The translations under genes and the position numbers were made by a program. Under the pieces are notes generated by a model. It saw only the letters and a list, made by a program, of their open reading frames with translations. It had not been told where the DNA came from and ran no database searches. This document shows positions 1 to 9,759 of a DNA stretch of 64,000 nt, one piece after another. Source of the stretch: Rhypophila decipiens (taxonomy: Eukaryota > Ascomycota > Sordariomycetes > Sordariales > Naviculisporaceae); contig MU858115.1 in NCBI GenBank assembly GCA_033297075.1, positions 1 through 64,000 of the forward strand, in the 5' to 3' direction. Each line of letters starts with the position of its first letter. Positions within the stretch are counted from its first letter, which is position 1.

Positions 1-92
1 ACGAGATAATGGCGGATTTGGATGAACCGAATGTAGTTAGCGTGCATAGGCCCTTTAGGCTCAGTGCCTCCGGGCGAAATAAATTCCATCCA
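1..92. repeat. 92-bp direct repeat, copy 1
   Basis: This stretch is identical over all 92 bases to 30123-30214, in the same orientation. It begins at the window edge, so the true repeat may extend further left. The match ends where copy 1 reads TCCATCCATCC and copy 2 reads TCCATCCAACC. No coding sense was recognised. Perfect identity suggests a recent duplication or an active repeat family. Confidence 0.95.
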
Positions 93-461
93 TCCTCCAC
101 ACGAGCGAGCGAGACGCGACGCTGTGCACTCTTCTAACTCGCACCAGAATTCCAAGCGAGCCGGTCGTGTAGTCATGAGCCAGAGCAGCAGACGGCGCGA
201 TTAGAACAGCAGGATGATTAGAGAGAAGTCCAAATAGAGTTTGTTGCATGTTAGCTCATATTTCGTGGTGCTCACCTGATTTTCCCCACTTTGATCCCTG
301 TTGAAGATCTGCATTGGGTCTGCCACCAGGGGACCCTGGCAAGCCTGGCTCCGGTAAACCCGCCCGAATGTCAGCCAGTCAAAGCCAACTCCATCGCTGC
401 AATCGGATCGACGAAGTTTTGCAAACAATCCAACACCTTCAACTTTATCCCGTCTTCAAGC

Positions 462-495
462 TTCGTTCCTCAAGGCAAGAGCCTTGAGGAACGAA
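462..495. repeat. Perfect inverted repeat (hairpin), copy A
   Basis: Arms of 15 bases (TTCGTTCCTCAAGGC and its exact complement) flank an AAGA loop. The same hairpin recurs at 6892-6926 and 9479-9540, always in the non-coding tail of a Helitron copy. It could be a subterminal structure of this Helitron family, a transcription terminator for the helicase, or a small nested element. Confidence 0.9.
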
Positions 496-782
496 AGGTC
501 TTTATGCCCCATCCCGCCGCCCACCCCCAAGCAGCCCCACAAACACTCGTGGATTTTGTTTCAGATGTAAGCACATGCTTTCGCCTGTTCTCGCGAAAAA
601 GGATCAATGGACTGCGTCTGGGATCACCGCCCCGGTTCGCGCCGGCCAGTAAGAAAGGCCACCAACATTATCCGCAACCGCTGCTGCCAACCCTGGCTCC
701 GGGTAGGTGTTTCATTCCTGTCGTAAATTTTCTTGGATTGGATCATTTCTCTTTTCTTCACCAGTCCCAGGCTTCTACCCCG

Positions 783-1625
783 CTAACGGTCGCCTGACTC
801 AGCTGTTCCGGTCGCCTGACTCAGCTGTTCCAGTCTTCTCTCAGCCGCTGCCATGCTTTCCGGTACGGTGTTTCCTACGACGTCCCGTTCCCGTGCCCTG
901 GACAGTAGCATAATACCGTCAAGAGACGGACACCGAGACAGCTGCACATATAGGCTGTATGGGTCGCATTGGCTGGGGACGGATTCCCCGTTGACCACCG
1001 TTGACCGTGTGCCGCGCAGTCCCAGCGCCACCCGGCCCAACGTCCTGCCTTGCACCTTGTAATCCGTGCAGGCGAACGCGGCCACGCACGGTAAACCTCG
1101 GCGGACGACGGCGTTCTGTTGCCAGGGGCGTTTTCTTTGGCGCTCTATTTTCGTACTGACAGGTGTCAATAGGATAGTGCCGGGCGGCATGCCAACAAAG
1201 TGAAAGTCTTTGGTTGTATCGGACGCCAGCAGAATGCCTGCCGGCGGGCCGAAGTGGAGGATAGTGTCGGCACTAATGCGGTGGCCCGGGTGCGCTTTGT
1301 CGAGAATGACGTCGAGGGCGGTGTAGCTGGCGCCGTTGACTAGCTTCAGGCCCTGGTGGGTGTTCTGGTTCACCACGACAGGCATGCCGGAGACGAACAT
1401 GAAAACAGCAGGCACAGAGATGGCACTGTCGTCCCCCTGGCTCAGCATTATTAAAGCCTCCTCTTTAGTCGGCTGACCATATTTCCAGTTGTGGTCCGAG
1501 ATAAAAATTCGGAGCAGGCCTTGCCGTTGTCTCGGAAGGACAGGGCCGCCTCGACGTTCAGGTTCCACCGGTTTCGGAAACGAGTCATGCCGGAACTTGG
1601 ATTCCATATCTACTTGGGTGTAAGG
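783..1625 (-). pseudogene. Helitron PIF1-type helicase, C-terminal fragment
   Basis: The frame matches the C-terminal third of the helicase at 9760-10893 almost throughout. Shared late helicase motifs include a TDYKVQGRTL-type motif and a YVQLSRC motif near the end. The N-terminal part with Walker A and B is absent. Compared with the other copy, one base is missing just upstream of the LLRIF segment (about 1520-1535), so the true frame shifts to another phase toward 1600. The fragment is both 5'-truncated and frameshifted and cannot encode an active helicase. Confidence 0.85.
788..831. repeat. 22-bp perfect tandem duplication
   Basis: The 22-base unit starting GGTCGCCTGACTC occurs twice in immediate succession (788-809 and 810-831). 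It lies at the 3' end of the helicase fragment and duplicates its last codons and stop region. This looks like a simple replication slippage product. Confidence 0.9.
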
Positions 1626-1739
1626 GCAATTCACAGTTTCCCATGTCTGCGCATACTTTGTAATACTAACTCTTTCGTATTCAGTAACGCTAGGAACCTT
1701 TATCCTCCTACTCCCAGGTCCAAATCTCTCTACCTACCA

Positions 1740-2063
1740 CTAACTATCCCAAAACCCCTTGCCTCCGTACTCATTTCCAATAAGGACCCTACACTCGCCC
1801 TTCCCCACAACCGTTTCTACCGAGTTGGTTGTCTGGTCGCTGATACGGATCTCCCTACGTAGGGCTGCCTCAGTGACAACATTGCCGAGGTGGACCCTTG
1901 CACGTTCCTCTGTTCTGATATCCTTGGCGGAATTCCTTCCCACAATCGCGTCGATTTTCTTCGCAGCCGCATCAGACATAGCTGCGTCGATCCCCCCCGC
2001 CGCATCCTTGAGTATTGTCAGGCTCGCCTCGTCCTCCACCTCTTCAATCTCGATCTCCGCCAA
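1740..2063 (-). pseudogene. het-s: HET-s C-terminal fragment with prion-forming domain
   Basis: The open frame corresponds to about the last 107 residues of HET-s: the end of the HeLo region, the linker, and the whole prion-forming domain (about 1958-1743). Both 21-residue repeats are visible, with cores VGRNSAKDIRTEERARV and QTTNSVETVVGKGECRV, followed by the C-terminal loop ending GGKGFWDS and a TAG stop. In HET-s these repeats stack as a two-layer beta-solenoid amyloid per molecule, which templates the prion state and triggers HET-S toxicity. No ATG starts the frame; it runs on from a decayed HeLo region upstream. The prion domain itself has no stop or frameshift. I infer a gene fragment, perhaps moved by the adjacent Helitron. 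Identification rests on remembered family sequence. Confidence 0.93.
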
Positions 2064-2440
2064 CTTGTGATATACGGCGTCAATAACCAGGTTCTTTTAC
2101 AGAAAGCGAGAAAGAATCCCAACAGCCGGGCATATAACTGGCAGCTTCGTCCAATCTGTTAAAAGACTTACCACATCTTCTCGACTTGGGACGGAGATTG
2201 CCCAACCACAATATCTTAAGTTCCTTGGACAACGGTAGGACGAGTTAAGCGAAGATGGCAATACTTACATCCGACCTCCCCGCTCGGCGGAGCGCTTGAC
2301 CATATTTCGTACAAGCTTACCCAGCGGTCTTTCTTTTGGAACAAGATGGTCAGACTGTTGGATCCCAGGCAGCACCTCCTCTCTTCATCTCGGCCTCGCC
2401 TATTGTCACCACAACTAATAACCAGAAATTGCCACAATCT
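2064..2440 (-). pseudogene. Decayed HeLo-domain remnant upstream of the HET-s fragment
   Basis: The frame of the HET-s fragment continues upstream as VIDAVYHKLAE, matching the end of the HeLo domain. It then meets a TAA at 2086-2088, where HET-s has a glutamate codon. Further upstream, about 2125-2220, a segment containing GWAIS lies in the same frame and may match the tryptophan-alanine region of the HeLo domain. About 2280-2360 another frame resembles the preceding helix (PLGKLVRNMVKRS). A GTAAGT at about 2270 could be an intron donor. The N-terminal HeLo start was not found. Alignment here is weak and the whole is best read as a decayed, non-functional pore-forming domain. Confidence 0.5.
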
Positions 2441-2964
2441 AGATGAAAAGAATCCGCCTTGCTACACCATCCGAAGAAGTGCCGGTGGGAATGGAGCTAT
2501 AGCGACTACCAAAACCGCCCAAGGCATGCGTAAAGAAGGCTAGGCTATCAGTAGGGCCTTACCATTGCAAGCTTTTGCAATGGCCGACCAATTACGGAAA
2601 TGCCTTGGCCACCGGTATGCACAAACCTAATAAACGATACCTAATGCCGTCAAAATCACAATGGACGGAGCAAGCGGCAAGACCGGAAGCATAAACGCTC
2701 GCCTGCTCGGTGGAGAACGGCAGCAGGGGTCGTCGTGGATGTGGGCAATAGCCTCCTAGTCGGAAAGAGACACTGGGGAAGGAGCCCGGTTCATATGCCT
2801 CCGTGGTTGGGCCGAAGTGTGTCAGATGGTTCTAACCCCATTTCCTGAAACCCTGGCGCAATTACGTGACCTAACCTGCCAGAGAAAAATGTCTGCCAGC
2901 TACGGCCGAAAATATGACGCTGCTAGCCGACAAGATCAACCAAAGTACCAACCCCTCCCAAAGA

Positions 2965-3140
2965 GGCAGCAGTCACATCCTTTCTGCCGGGAGTGGAGCC
3001 AGGGTGCGGACAGGCTAGCATGCTTTTCAACGGTGGACCTCAACTGGACATGACTTTGAGTCTTTGAGCGTGACGTGTCCAATCAGGTAACCAACAGCCT
3101 CGGTCGGTAATAGCGAGGGGGAATACGGCAGGAGAACTAG
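2965..3140. repeat. Diverged dispersed repeat, copy 1
   Basis: This segment aligns by eye with 4247-4424 in the same orientation, sharing the blocks GCTAGCATGCTTTTCAAC, GGACATGACTT and TACGGCAGGAGAACTAG. Several differences are transitions and there are small indels. The repeat is non-coding and unidentified. Confidence 0.8.
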
Positions 3141-4246
3141 GTTGGCTACAAGGATGTTTCGAGTCGTATAACCTCGGATCGCTGACTTTCCGGTGGGCAT
3201 GACGGTCTCGAATTGGGGGGAGGGGGTAATAGAACGCTAGTGGCGAAATGGAGACCTTGAGCTGCATCACCAAGCCAAAACGAGGCAGATTCTGGGATGA
3301 ATGCTTTGCTGTGGGCGGTGGCAACAAGCCCTAAGGGAGCTGGACCAAGACCGTTCTCCAAAGGATTATGGAAGGTTTGGTGAACGGGGTAAACACAGAT
3401 CAGGAATCTGTCGACTGCGGAAAACATACTGCCCGATGAATAGGAGAGCAGAATTATCGGAGAATAGGCTGGTGAGTATTTGGTTACTTGGAAAGATAGC
3501 TTCATACCTAAAGAATGCGCCAGTACCGCAATAATTCAGACCTGGAACGCAAAGAAGCCAGGGATTGCAGGAGATGGGAACATAGGAGTGGTTGCAACTA
3601 TCAAATGTCGAGTGGGGAAGAACGGAGCAGGGAAAAGAGCTCGACCTCGAAAGCGTGTCTAAAAGCTCATGTACAAGTCGTTATAGAACTATATAGATAT
3701 TCAAGAACTGCCAGAAAGTAAGTTTGACCCATCAACCATCAAGCCCTGTCCTCTCCAGCTCTAACGTCAACTCAGGCCCAGTCCCTCTCTGCCTTCTCCC
3801 CCATGCCCTGCCACTTCTCCCAAAAGTTCAAAAACTGCTTTGCATCGTCTTCGCATGTGCAAGATAGTGTTCTTCCAAGATTTTCATACCCCGTGTCACA
3901 GGCACCGATCCTGCACCAGTCTTTTTGGTATTGCGATAGGGTAAGCCGCCGTTAGATACTCGCTGTCTTGACTTAGACGCTAATATAGGTACAAGGCGTG
4001 CCAGGTGGTAGGCTGGAACGTGAAGGACCATAAGGCTAATTACTCGTTCATCACCGCCGTTTCATAAAGTTTCAACTTAAAGTGGCCATGACGAGTAGAG
4101 GAGCGCCACCACCGATGCCGGCCATCAAGGCAAACTTAAGGCTGGGGAAGGCGCCATATATGACCCACAGTTGAGAAAACCATATCCAAGGCCTAGAATA
4201 GTTTAGATCACAAAAAATTCCACTCACTGTGAGCAATAAGACCAAG

Positions 4247-4424
4247 GCAGCCATCACATCCTTTCCGCCGGGCCAGTGGATCTAGGGGGCCCAGGGTGCA
4301 GACGGGCTAGCATGCTTTTCAACCGGGGACCTCAAGTGGACATGACTTAGAGCGTGACGAGTCCAATCCGGGAACCAACAGCCTCAGTCGGTAAGAGCAA
4401 GGGATAGTACGGCAGGAGAACTAG
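4247..4424. repeat. Diverged dispersed repeat, copy 2
   Basis: Second copy of the element at 2965-3140, about 1.3 kb away in direct orientation. Both copies end at the sequence GGCAGGAGAACTAG, after which the flanks differ. Confidence 0.8.
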
Positions 4425-4789
4425 TAAATGGGAACATAGGAAAAGCCGTGAGAGGCTTTTCATAAGGCACCCGACCCCGGGGTGCCTGAACTTTATGCTA
4501 CCCCGAACACATTTTTTTATTTCTTTCTGAATAATCTTGTTTCTTGTTTCATTTACTCATTGTTTCTCAGCCTTGCTTTCTTAATCCCTGCGTGTATTGC
4601 ATCTGTGAACTTCATTAATAGCGGGTACCACCCGCAGCATCTGCGTCCATTTCCGTTTTCACAACACCCTGTCATTTTTCCCATTCCGCATCTGATTGCC
4701 CTTCACCGTCCTTCAATGGTGGGGGTCACACATTTTCCCAAATTTCGTATCCAAATCGAACAATCTCCCCATTACTTCGCGCAACTCCC

Positions 4790-5954
4790 TCACCCAAATC
4801 TGTTTCTGTTTCTCCCGCCGTTCCTTCTCCCCACCCCAATGCCGTAGATCGGCCCAACTTGCACGCCAGTGATGCTGGGTGCCCACGAACCAAACGCCGA
4901 GATGATCATCGCGATCGAGTAATTCCGTTCAGCCTTGGCCTGCTTCTTGTTGGACACGATGGTTTCAAGAATGGAAACACACTGGGGAACATCCAAAATC
5001 ACCGCCTTGAGATCGTCAAGAAGGACAATGAAATCCCCAGAGTCCATCTTGGCGTCCTCATCACAAAACTGGAAATCGGAGATGTGGTTCAACAGGCGGT
5101 TCTCCAAAGTCTTCAGCTCTGCCAAGTTCTGTTGAAATCTCGCCTTCCCCTTCCTCGAGAAGCCGAAGCTGAACCCCTCGTAGCGGGAAATCTCCCGGGC
5201 GACTCCTCGGCTCAGCGCTCTCAGGACCTCGACTGCGCCGCGATACTTGTTGAGAACCGTACCGCCGTTCTGGACCTCACTTCTGGCAGACTCGATGTCA
5301 GATTGTATCTTTTGAAGCTCTGGGGGTCCGGTCTTGAAGTCGATGTAGACGTCACTTTGGGAGCTCGCACGACTGTCGCCGGGGGTATACGGTGTCACGG
5401 CGTGGTCGCTGTCATTGGTGTTGCCGGGGTCGAACATTATGATGGAACTTCTTCGAGAGGAAGAGTCGCCGTGGTTGCTCTGTCCGTCGGCGTCTGAGTC
5501 AATGTCACCCCAGCGGTCTCGACCGCTTTGATGGTCCGATACTTGATAGAGCGAGCCGATATTAGCATGTAGACACCAGGAAGATTTGAAGCAGAATGTA
5601 AACTGAGATGCTCAACACCACTACCGACCTTGAGCTTGAGATTGTTCCTGTCCCATGTTGTTCAGCGGGGCACTTGAATATGAGTCTAGGATGTGGATAC
5701 CAGGAAGGAGAATGGACACAGATTTGAGGTCTTGGGATGGAGAATGACCGCTGTGTGCTTTAATACGCGCCAAACTGATGAGCTGCACGAAGTCTCCTGA
5801 CAACTTCTCATCAACCCTCACGAGACCTCCAAGGCTCGACTGACACATTCAAATTCAAGAGGGAATGGAGGGCAACAAGATAGGGAAGATTTGCCGAATC
5901 TATCTGCTGAGGTGTGTGTGCAACCACAGAAATTGGACGACGATGTCTTGCCAT
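4790..5954 (-). CDS. Helical protein of unknown function with C-terminal VQVG motif
   Basis: The main exon (5437-4790 from its first internal ATG) encodes 215 residues. The same frame stays open upstream to about 5590, so the exon probably begins at an intron acceptor near 5600 (CTCAG). A likely first exon starts with ATG at 5954 (MARHRRPISVV). The exact splicing between 5600 and 5850 is unresolved. The protein has an acidic, serine-rich N-terminal part, then a predicted helical middle (about 35-190), and a short hydrophobic C-terminal tail. The tail carries GVQVGPIYGIGVG followed by an arginine/asparagine/glycine-rich end. VQVG fits the core of RHIM-like amyloid motifs, as in the fungal HELLP proteins, but the rest does not clearly match a HeLo or HELL domain. 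I do not assign a function. Confidence 0.55.
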
Positions 5955-6410
5955 CGTACGATACGCCAGCCATCGAGCCCTCGAAACTTTATTGATTAGC
6001 TAGACGTGGGGCTCAGGTTTTAAGTAGTCCTCAATGGCAAATACCTATTTTCCATTGTTCAACTGGTTGTGGATGTGTGGTGTTATCTGAGCAGTTTCCA
6101 TTGGTTTTGAAGACGTGGTGTTATCTCAGCCGCTGCAGGACATCGGAGATCGACATGTCCTGGGATGATATGGAAGCTCAACCTCCACATAACTATTCCC
6201 CGAAGAAAGACCCAGGTAGTCATGGAAGGCGCCATGATGTTCTTGTTCATCAAGTTACTAGCTTCGGCGACGGCGCCACACTCCAGCGATGGCCTCTGAC
6301 AATTTGTGGGCTTGCAGGTTCTGGCCTCTGTTCGCTTGGGGCACCACAGGATGGAGAACAGATCTGGTCTGGGCGCCAGCGTGTTTGAGGAGTGACCCGT
6401 CTCCAACCTC

Positions 6411-6688
6411 CTAGCGTCCTGCTCTCATGAACCACACTACACTCGATATTACCCGGACCTCCTTGTATCTCAGTGGTATCTCCAGTTGGATTGTTTTTTC
6501 CGAGAGTAGGCAGCCAAGCTTTTCCACTATTCGCCTGGCCTCTTCGTACTCTAGGGTTGCAATTAGTGATCGGTTAGTAGAAACTAATAGTAGGTTATCA
6601 TACCGTTATCACTGGCCTTCATCGTTCGGCCATAGCTTTCGAGAGGAGCTCGATGCTGTCTCCTATCTCCATAATCTCTACTTTCCAT
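6411..6688 (-). CDS. Small two-exon gene, 74 residues, unknown
   Basis: Exon 1 is 6688-6604, starting with ATG (MESRDYGDRRQ). A 53-base intron (6603-6551) has GTATGA donor, CTAAC branch site and TAG acceptor. Exon 2 is 6550-6411 and ends in TAG. Together they give exactly 75 codons. The protein is charged and helical, with EYEEARRIVEKLGCLL suggesting a short coiled coil. I do not recognise a family. The canonical intron joining two open frames of protein-like composition is the main support. It could also be the surviving tail of a larger gene, since it sits between transposon scraps. Confidence 0.45.
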
Positions 6689-6699
6689 CCCTACCCGAG

Positions 6700-7060
6700 C
6701 CGGCTACATTCAGGTCGTCGACTGGTCAGGATTATAGCTCGAAAAAATGCGGGCCTACCAGGGACCCTGGCCTTGACATCCCTGAAACCAGCATTTTGAT
6801 ATAAGCCACTTAAAAAGCATTCTCTTCGCAGGAATCTAATGAACGAATTTTTGCTACACACATCCCAACGTCTTCAATACTCCCGTCCATCTTCGTTCCT
6901 CAAGGTCTTATGCCTTGAGGAACGAAAGGCTCTTATAGAGGACGCGAAAGGAAGGGAAAGCCCAAAAACCCTACAGACCCACAAACACTCGTCCTTTTTG
7001 TTTTGGTCATGTGTTTTCGTGTGTTTTCGTGTTCTTATACATCTTCTGCTTCATGTGCAA
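6700..7060. mobile_element. Helitron tail fragment, copy C
   Basis: A diverged match to the tail of Helitron copies A and B. It contains the CCAGGGACCCTGGC block, the shared hairpin (6892-6926) and the following CCCACAAACACTCG segment, in the same order and spacing as at 330-560. No helicase coding sequence accompanies it. It is an old fragment or a non-autonomous derivative. Confidence 0.6.
6892..6926. repeat. Perfect inverted repeat (hairpin), copy C
   Basis: Arms of 14 bases (TTCGTTCCTCAAGG and complement) with a 7-base loop TCTTATG. Same arms as in copies A and B, but a different loop. Confidence 0.9.
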
Positions 7061-7069
7061 CGCGTTTGA

Positions 7070-7798
7070 AACGTTATGAGAAACGTTACCCGCTTCAGAT
7101 CCCTTCATCGCTCTCTTGTCCAATCAACAGGGTTCTAATTCGGAACAAATTCTCGAGATTATGGGGGTGTTTTTATTGGGGTTGCCACACGTGACTTGAC
7201 ACACATCGGCTCCCGAAGCCGACAGCGAAAATGAGGGGTTTTCTCTCCTCCTGCATCTCGTCTCTGTGATCAGTATCGTCACGTTTCACACAGTCAAGGC
7301 GTGTCTTCTCCCTCCCTCCATCCCTCTGTACCCAAGTCATCACATACAATCGTACATAGACTTTCAATCTACAGACAATTTTGCCTCCCTGCTTAAGGGA
7401 GCGCGCACGGGGCCCATCTGACGCCCCGCTCATAAGACCGGGAGCGCCAGGTGACCCGTTGTGGCCAAACTACACTACTCTATCCTCTGCTCTTGAATGC
7501 GTGAGGTCACCAATAAAATACCCACTAAATGCCAATTGGGATTGAAGATGAAATCACCACTGCAGCTGGCCTCAGGCATCAAGCCAACGGGTGCGGGGGT
7601 AGATCAGGCATTCAAACATTCGCCCCTCACTTCATGCAACCTTCGCCCGATCTTGGGAATACCTAACCAGTAGGCAGTGCTTTTATGTCTGTCTATCCTC
7701 GAAAGGAACGCAATAGAAGTCAATATTTGCAAGTAGACTTCTCTGCTTATGAAATCTAGCCCTCTATTGTTTAATTCTCTGTTACTTCACAAGCCAAC
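7070..7798. other. Upstream region of the NLR gene
   Basis: No coding region is supported here. The stretch precedes the NLR start at 7799 and presumably held its promoter. No clear TATA element or known binding site was identified. Confidence 0.6.
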
Positions 7799-9052
7799 AT
7801 GGCCGACCCGTTCGGGATCATTGGCGTTGTCGGTGTCGCCACTCAGGTCATCCAGACGACTGTTCAGTTTGGGCTGGATTGGAAGGACGCCCCATCTGAG
7901 GCGAGAACTTTCATTGACGAACTTCAGGCTTTCAAGACAGTACTGTCTGAGACGAACATGAACATCATAGTTAACCCGGACTTTGAAGATGCATTTCGCG
8001 GTCGTCGCTCCACACTGCTATCGCAGCTTGGGCCGACGGCACAGAGCACAGACACGCAGCGCATGGTTTCAGACTGTCATGCAGAGATGCGAGTTCTCCT
8101 TGATAACTTAAAGAAGCGATCTCGGGGCCACAGAGTTGGATGGGAAAGACTCAAGGGGGCTTTTCTGTCGACGAAAACGAGAGAGGCAGTAGGGAACCTG
8201 CACCGGCAATGCCAGCCCTTAAACCAACTACTAGCGATCGACTCTGCGGCGTTGATAGCAAGCACTCATCGCGAGGTTAAGGAAGGCCAAAGGCAGCAGC
8301 AGCAAATCCATCGTGTTCAGTACCACGTCTTGGATCATATACGTCACCGCATTGATAGTCAAGATGCCAGTGTCGAACGAAAGACGATCCTTGAGTGGCT
8401 CACACCAATCGATTACACCTCTCAACAGATTGACTTCATCAAACGGCGGCAGTCTGGAACTGGCCAATGGCTTCTGGACTCCCGAGACTTTCAAGAGTGG
8501 CTAAAAGGCGGCCAAAAGACCCTCTTCTGTCCCGGTATCCCGGAAGCCGGCAAGACGATTCTCACCGCCGTCGTTATCGAGTATCTCATTAACCGGTATC
8601 ACAACGACCCGACTGTCGGCATTGCCTACATTTACTGTAACTTCCGGCAAACAGACAAACAAACACTCGATGACTTGCTTGCCAGCCTCCTCCGACAGCT
8701 TGCTGAGTCGCTGCCCCCTCTGCCACAACCCGTCACGGACCTCTACGAGCGCCACAAGACGAAGCGGACACGGCCATCCACAGCCGAGCTCTCAAAAGCT
8801 CTGCAAGGTATTAATGCTTTTTCAAGAGCATTTGTCCTTGTCGACGCTCTTGACGAGTGCCAAACATCCAATGAGTGCCGGTTGTGATTAATCGAGGAGC
8901 TTTTTGGTTTCCAAGCGCACTGCAAAGTGAACCTTTGGACAACGTCCAGGTTCATCCCCGAGGTCACCGACAAGTTCGGCCGCAATTCTTGCAAAATCCT
9001 TTCGAGGAGGCGTAACATGCCGCTTCATGCTCTTTGGGAGTATGCCGTATAA
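7799..9052 (+). pseudogene. HeLo-like/NACHT NLR, truncated
   Basis: N-terminal residues 1 to about 160 resemble the HeLo-like N-terminal domain of fungal STAND proteins (start MADPFGIIGVVGVA). A NACHT-type nucleotide-binding domain follows, with Walker A GIPEAGKT (about 242-249) and Walker B FVLVDALDE (about 348-356). The frame stops at TGA 8885-8887, directly after DECQTSNECRL. Reading past it gives LIEELFGFQAHCKVN and TTSRFIPEV, the normal next NACHT segment, so the stop is a break, probably CGA to TGA. Family resemblance fades after about 8980, and the frame ends at 9050-9052. No winged-helix, ankyrin, WD or TPR repeats follow. Helitron B starts about 110 bases downstream. Intact relatives sense ligands through C-terminal repeats and trigger cell death. 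Confidence 0.85.
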
Positions 9053-9478
9053 CGGCGAGAAACCGACTTCCGTACCTGCCATCTCTTTGTGCGGCTAGAG
9101 CTTCGGGCGACACCACTGGGAATATTGTGAATGAAGTTCAGCTCATCGGCCCCTTCCTGGCACCAGAATTCGAAGCGAACCGGTCGTGTAGTCATAAGCT
9201 AGAGCAGCAGACGGCGCGATTAGAGATAACAGGATGATTAGTTAGAGAGAAGTCCAAATAGAGTTTGTTGAATATTAGCTCATATTTCGTGGTGCTCACC
9301 TGATTTTCCCCACTTTGACCCCTGTTGAAGATCTGCATTGCGTCTGCTACCAGGGGACCCTGGCTCCGGTAAACCCGCCCGAACGTCAGCCAGTCAAAGC
9401 CAACTCCATCGCTGCAATCGGATCGACGAAGTTTTGCAAACAATCCAACACCTTCAACTTTATCCCGTCTTCAAGCTA

Positions 9479-9540
9479 CGTTCCTCAAGGGTCTTTAGGC
9501 AAACCGCTTGCGGTTTGCGTCTCCTGTGCCTTGAGGAACG
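9479..9540. repeat. Nested double palindrome, copy B of the hairpin
   Basis: The outer arms are 12 bases (CGTTCCTCAAGG at 9479-9490 and complement at 9529-9540). Inside lies a second perfect palindrome with 9-base arms, GCAAACCGC (9499-9507) and GCGGTTTGC (9510-9518). Copies A and C have only 4- and 7-base loops at this place, so the inner palindrome is an insertion or an alternative form. Confidence 0.9.
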
Positions 9541-9759
9541 AAAGGTCTATGCCCCACCCTGCCAACCAACACCCTAAACTTCCTTGAAACACTTGTCGGT
9601 TTTTGTTTCGAGGAAGCACGTGCTCACGCGCCAAACTCTCTCGCGGCCGCGTTCCGTTAAGGTCTCACCCACTGCTGCTAACTTTGTTTCTGCCGTGTTT
9701 CATTTGTGTCTTGCATTTCGCGGGAGGTTATTTCTGCCCCTCCTTCCTCCCTTCCCTCT

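Larger units (their letters stand above)
144..1625 (-). mobile_element. Helitron copy A, 5'-truncated
   Basis: Minus-strand remnant of a Helitron. Its low-coordinate end (144-520) matches the region downstream of the helicase in the longer copy at 9163-9545, with few differences. The shared segment starts at a CCAG, read on the minus strand as CTGG followed by T, which fits the CTRR-T 3' terminus of Helitrons. The helicase part (783-1625) is the C-terminal third only. Beyond about 1625 the homology stops, and HET-s-derived sequence starts within about 120 bases. The terminus is inferred from where two copies begin to match. The usual terminal hairpin was not convincingly seen. Confidence 0.7.
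2441..4789. other. Intergenic, no supported gene
   Basis: No convincing coding region on either strand: the open frames are short, overlapping and of non-protein-like composition. It contains a duplicated segment of about 175 bp (2965-3140 and 4247-4424) and pyrimidine-rich, AT-rich sequence around 4490-4850. Confidence 0.7.

Noticed and set aside
291..797. Plus-strand open frame across the Helitron tail
   Set aside because: It runs through the palindrome and is not maintained in copies B and C, so it is not a gene.
4859..5497. Plus-strand open frame of 212 codons
   Set aside because: Antisense to the helical protein at 4790-5437. The minus-strand frame has a more protein-like composition, though neither has a family match.
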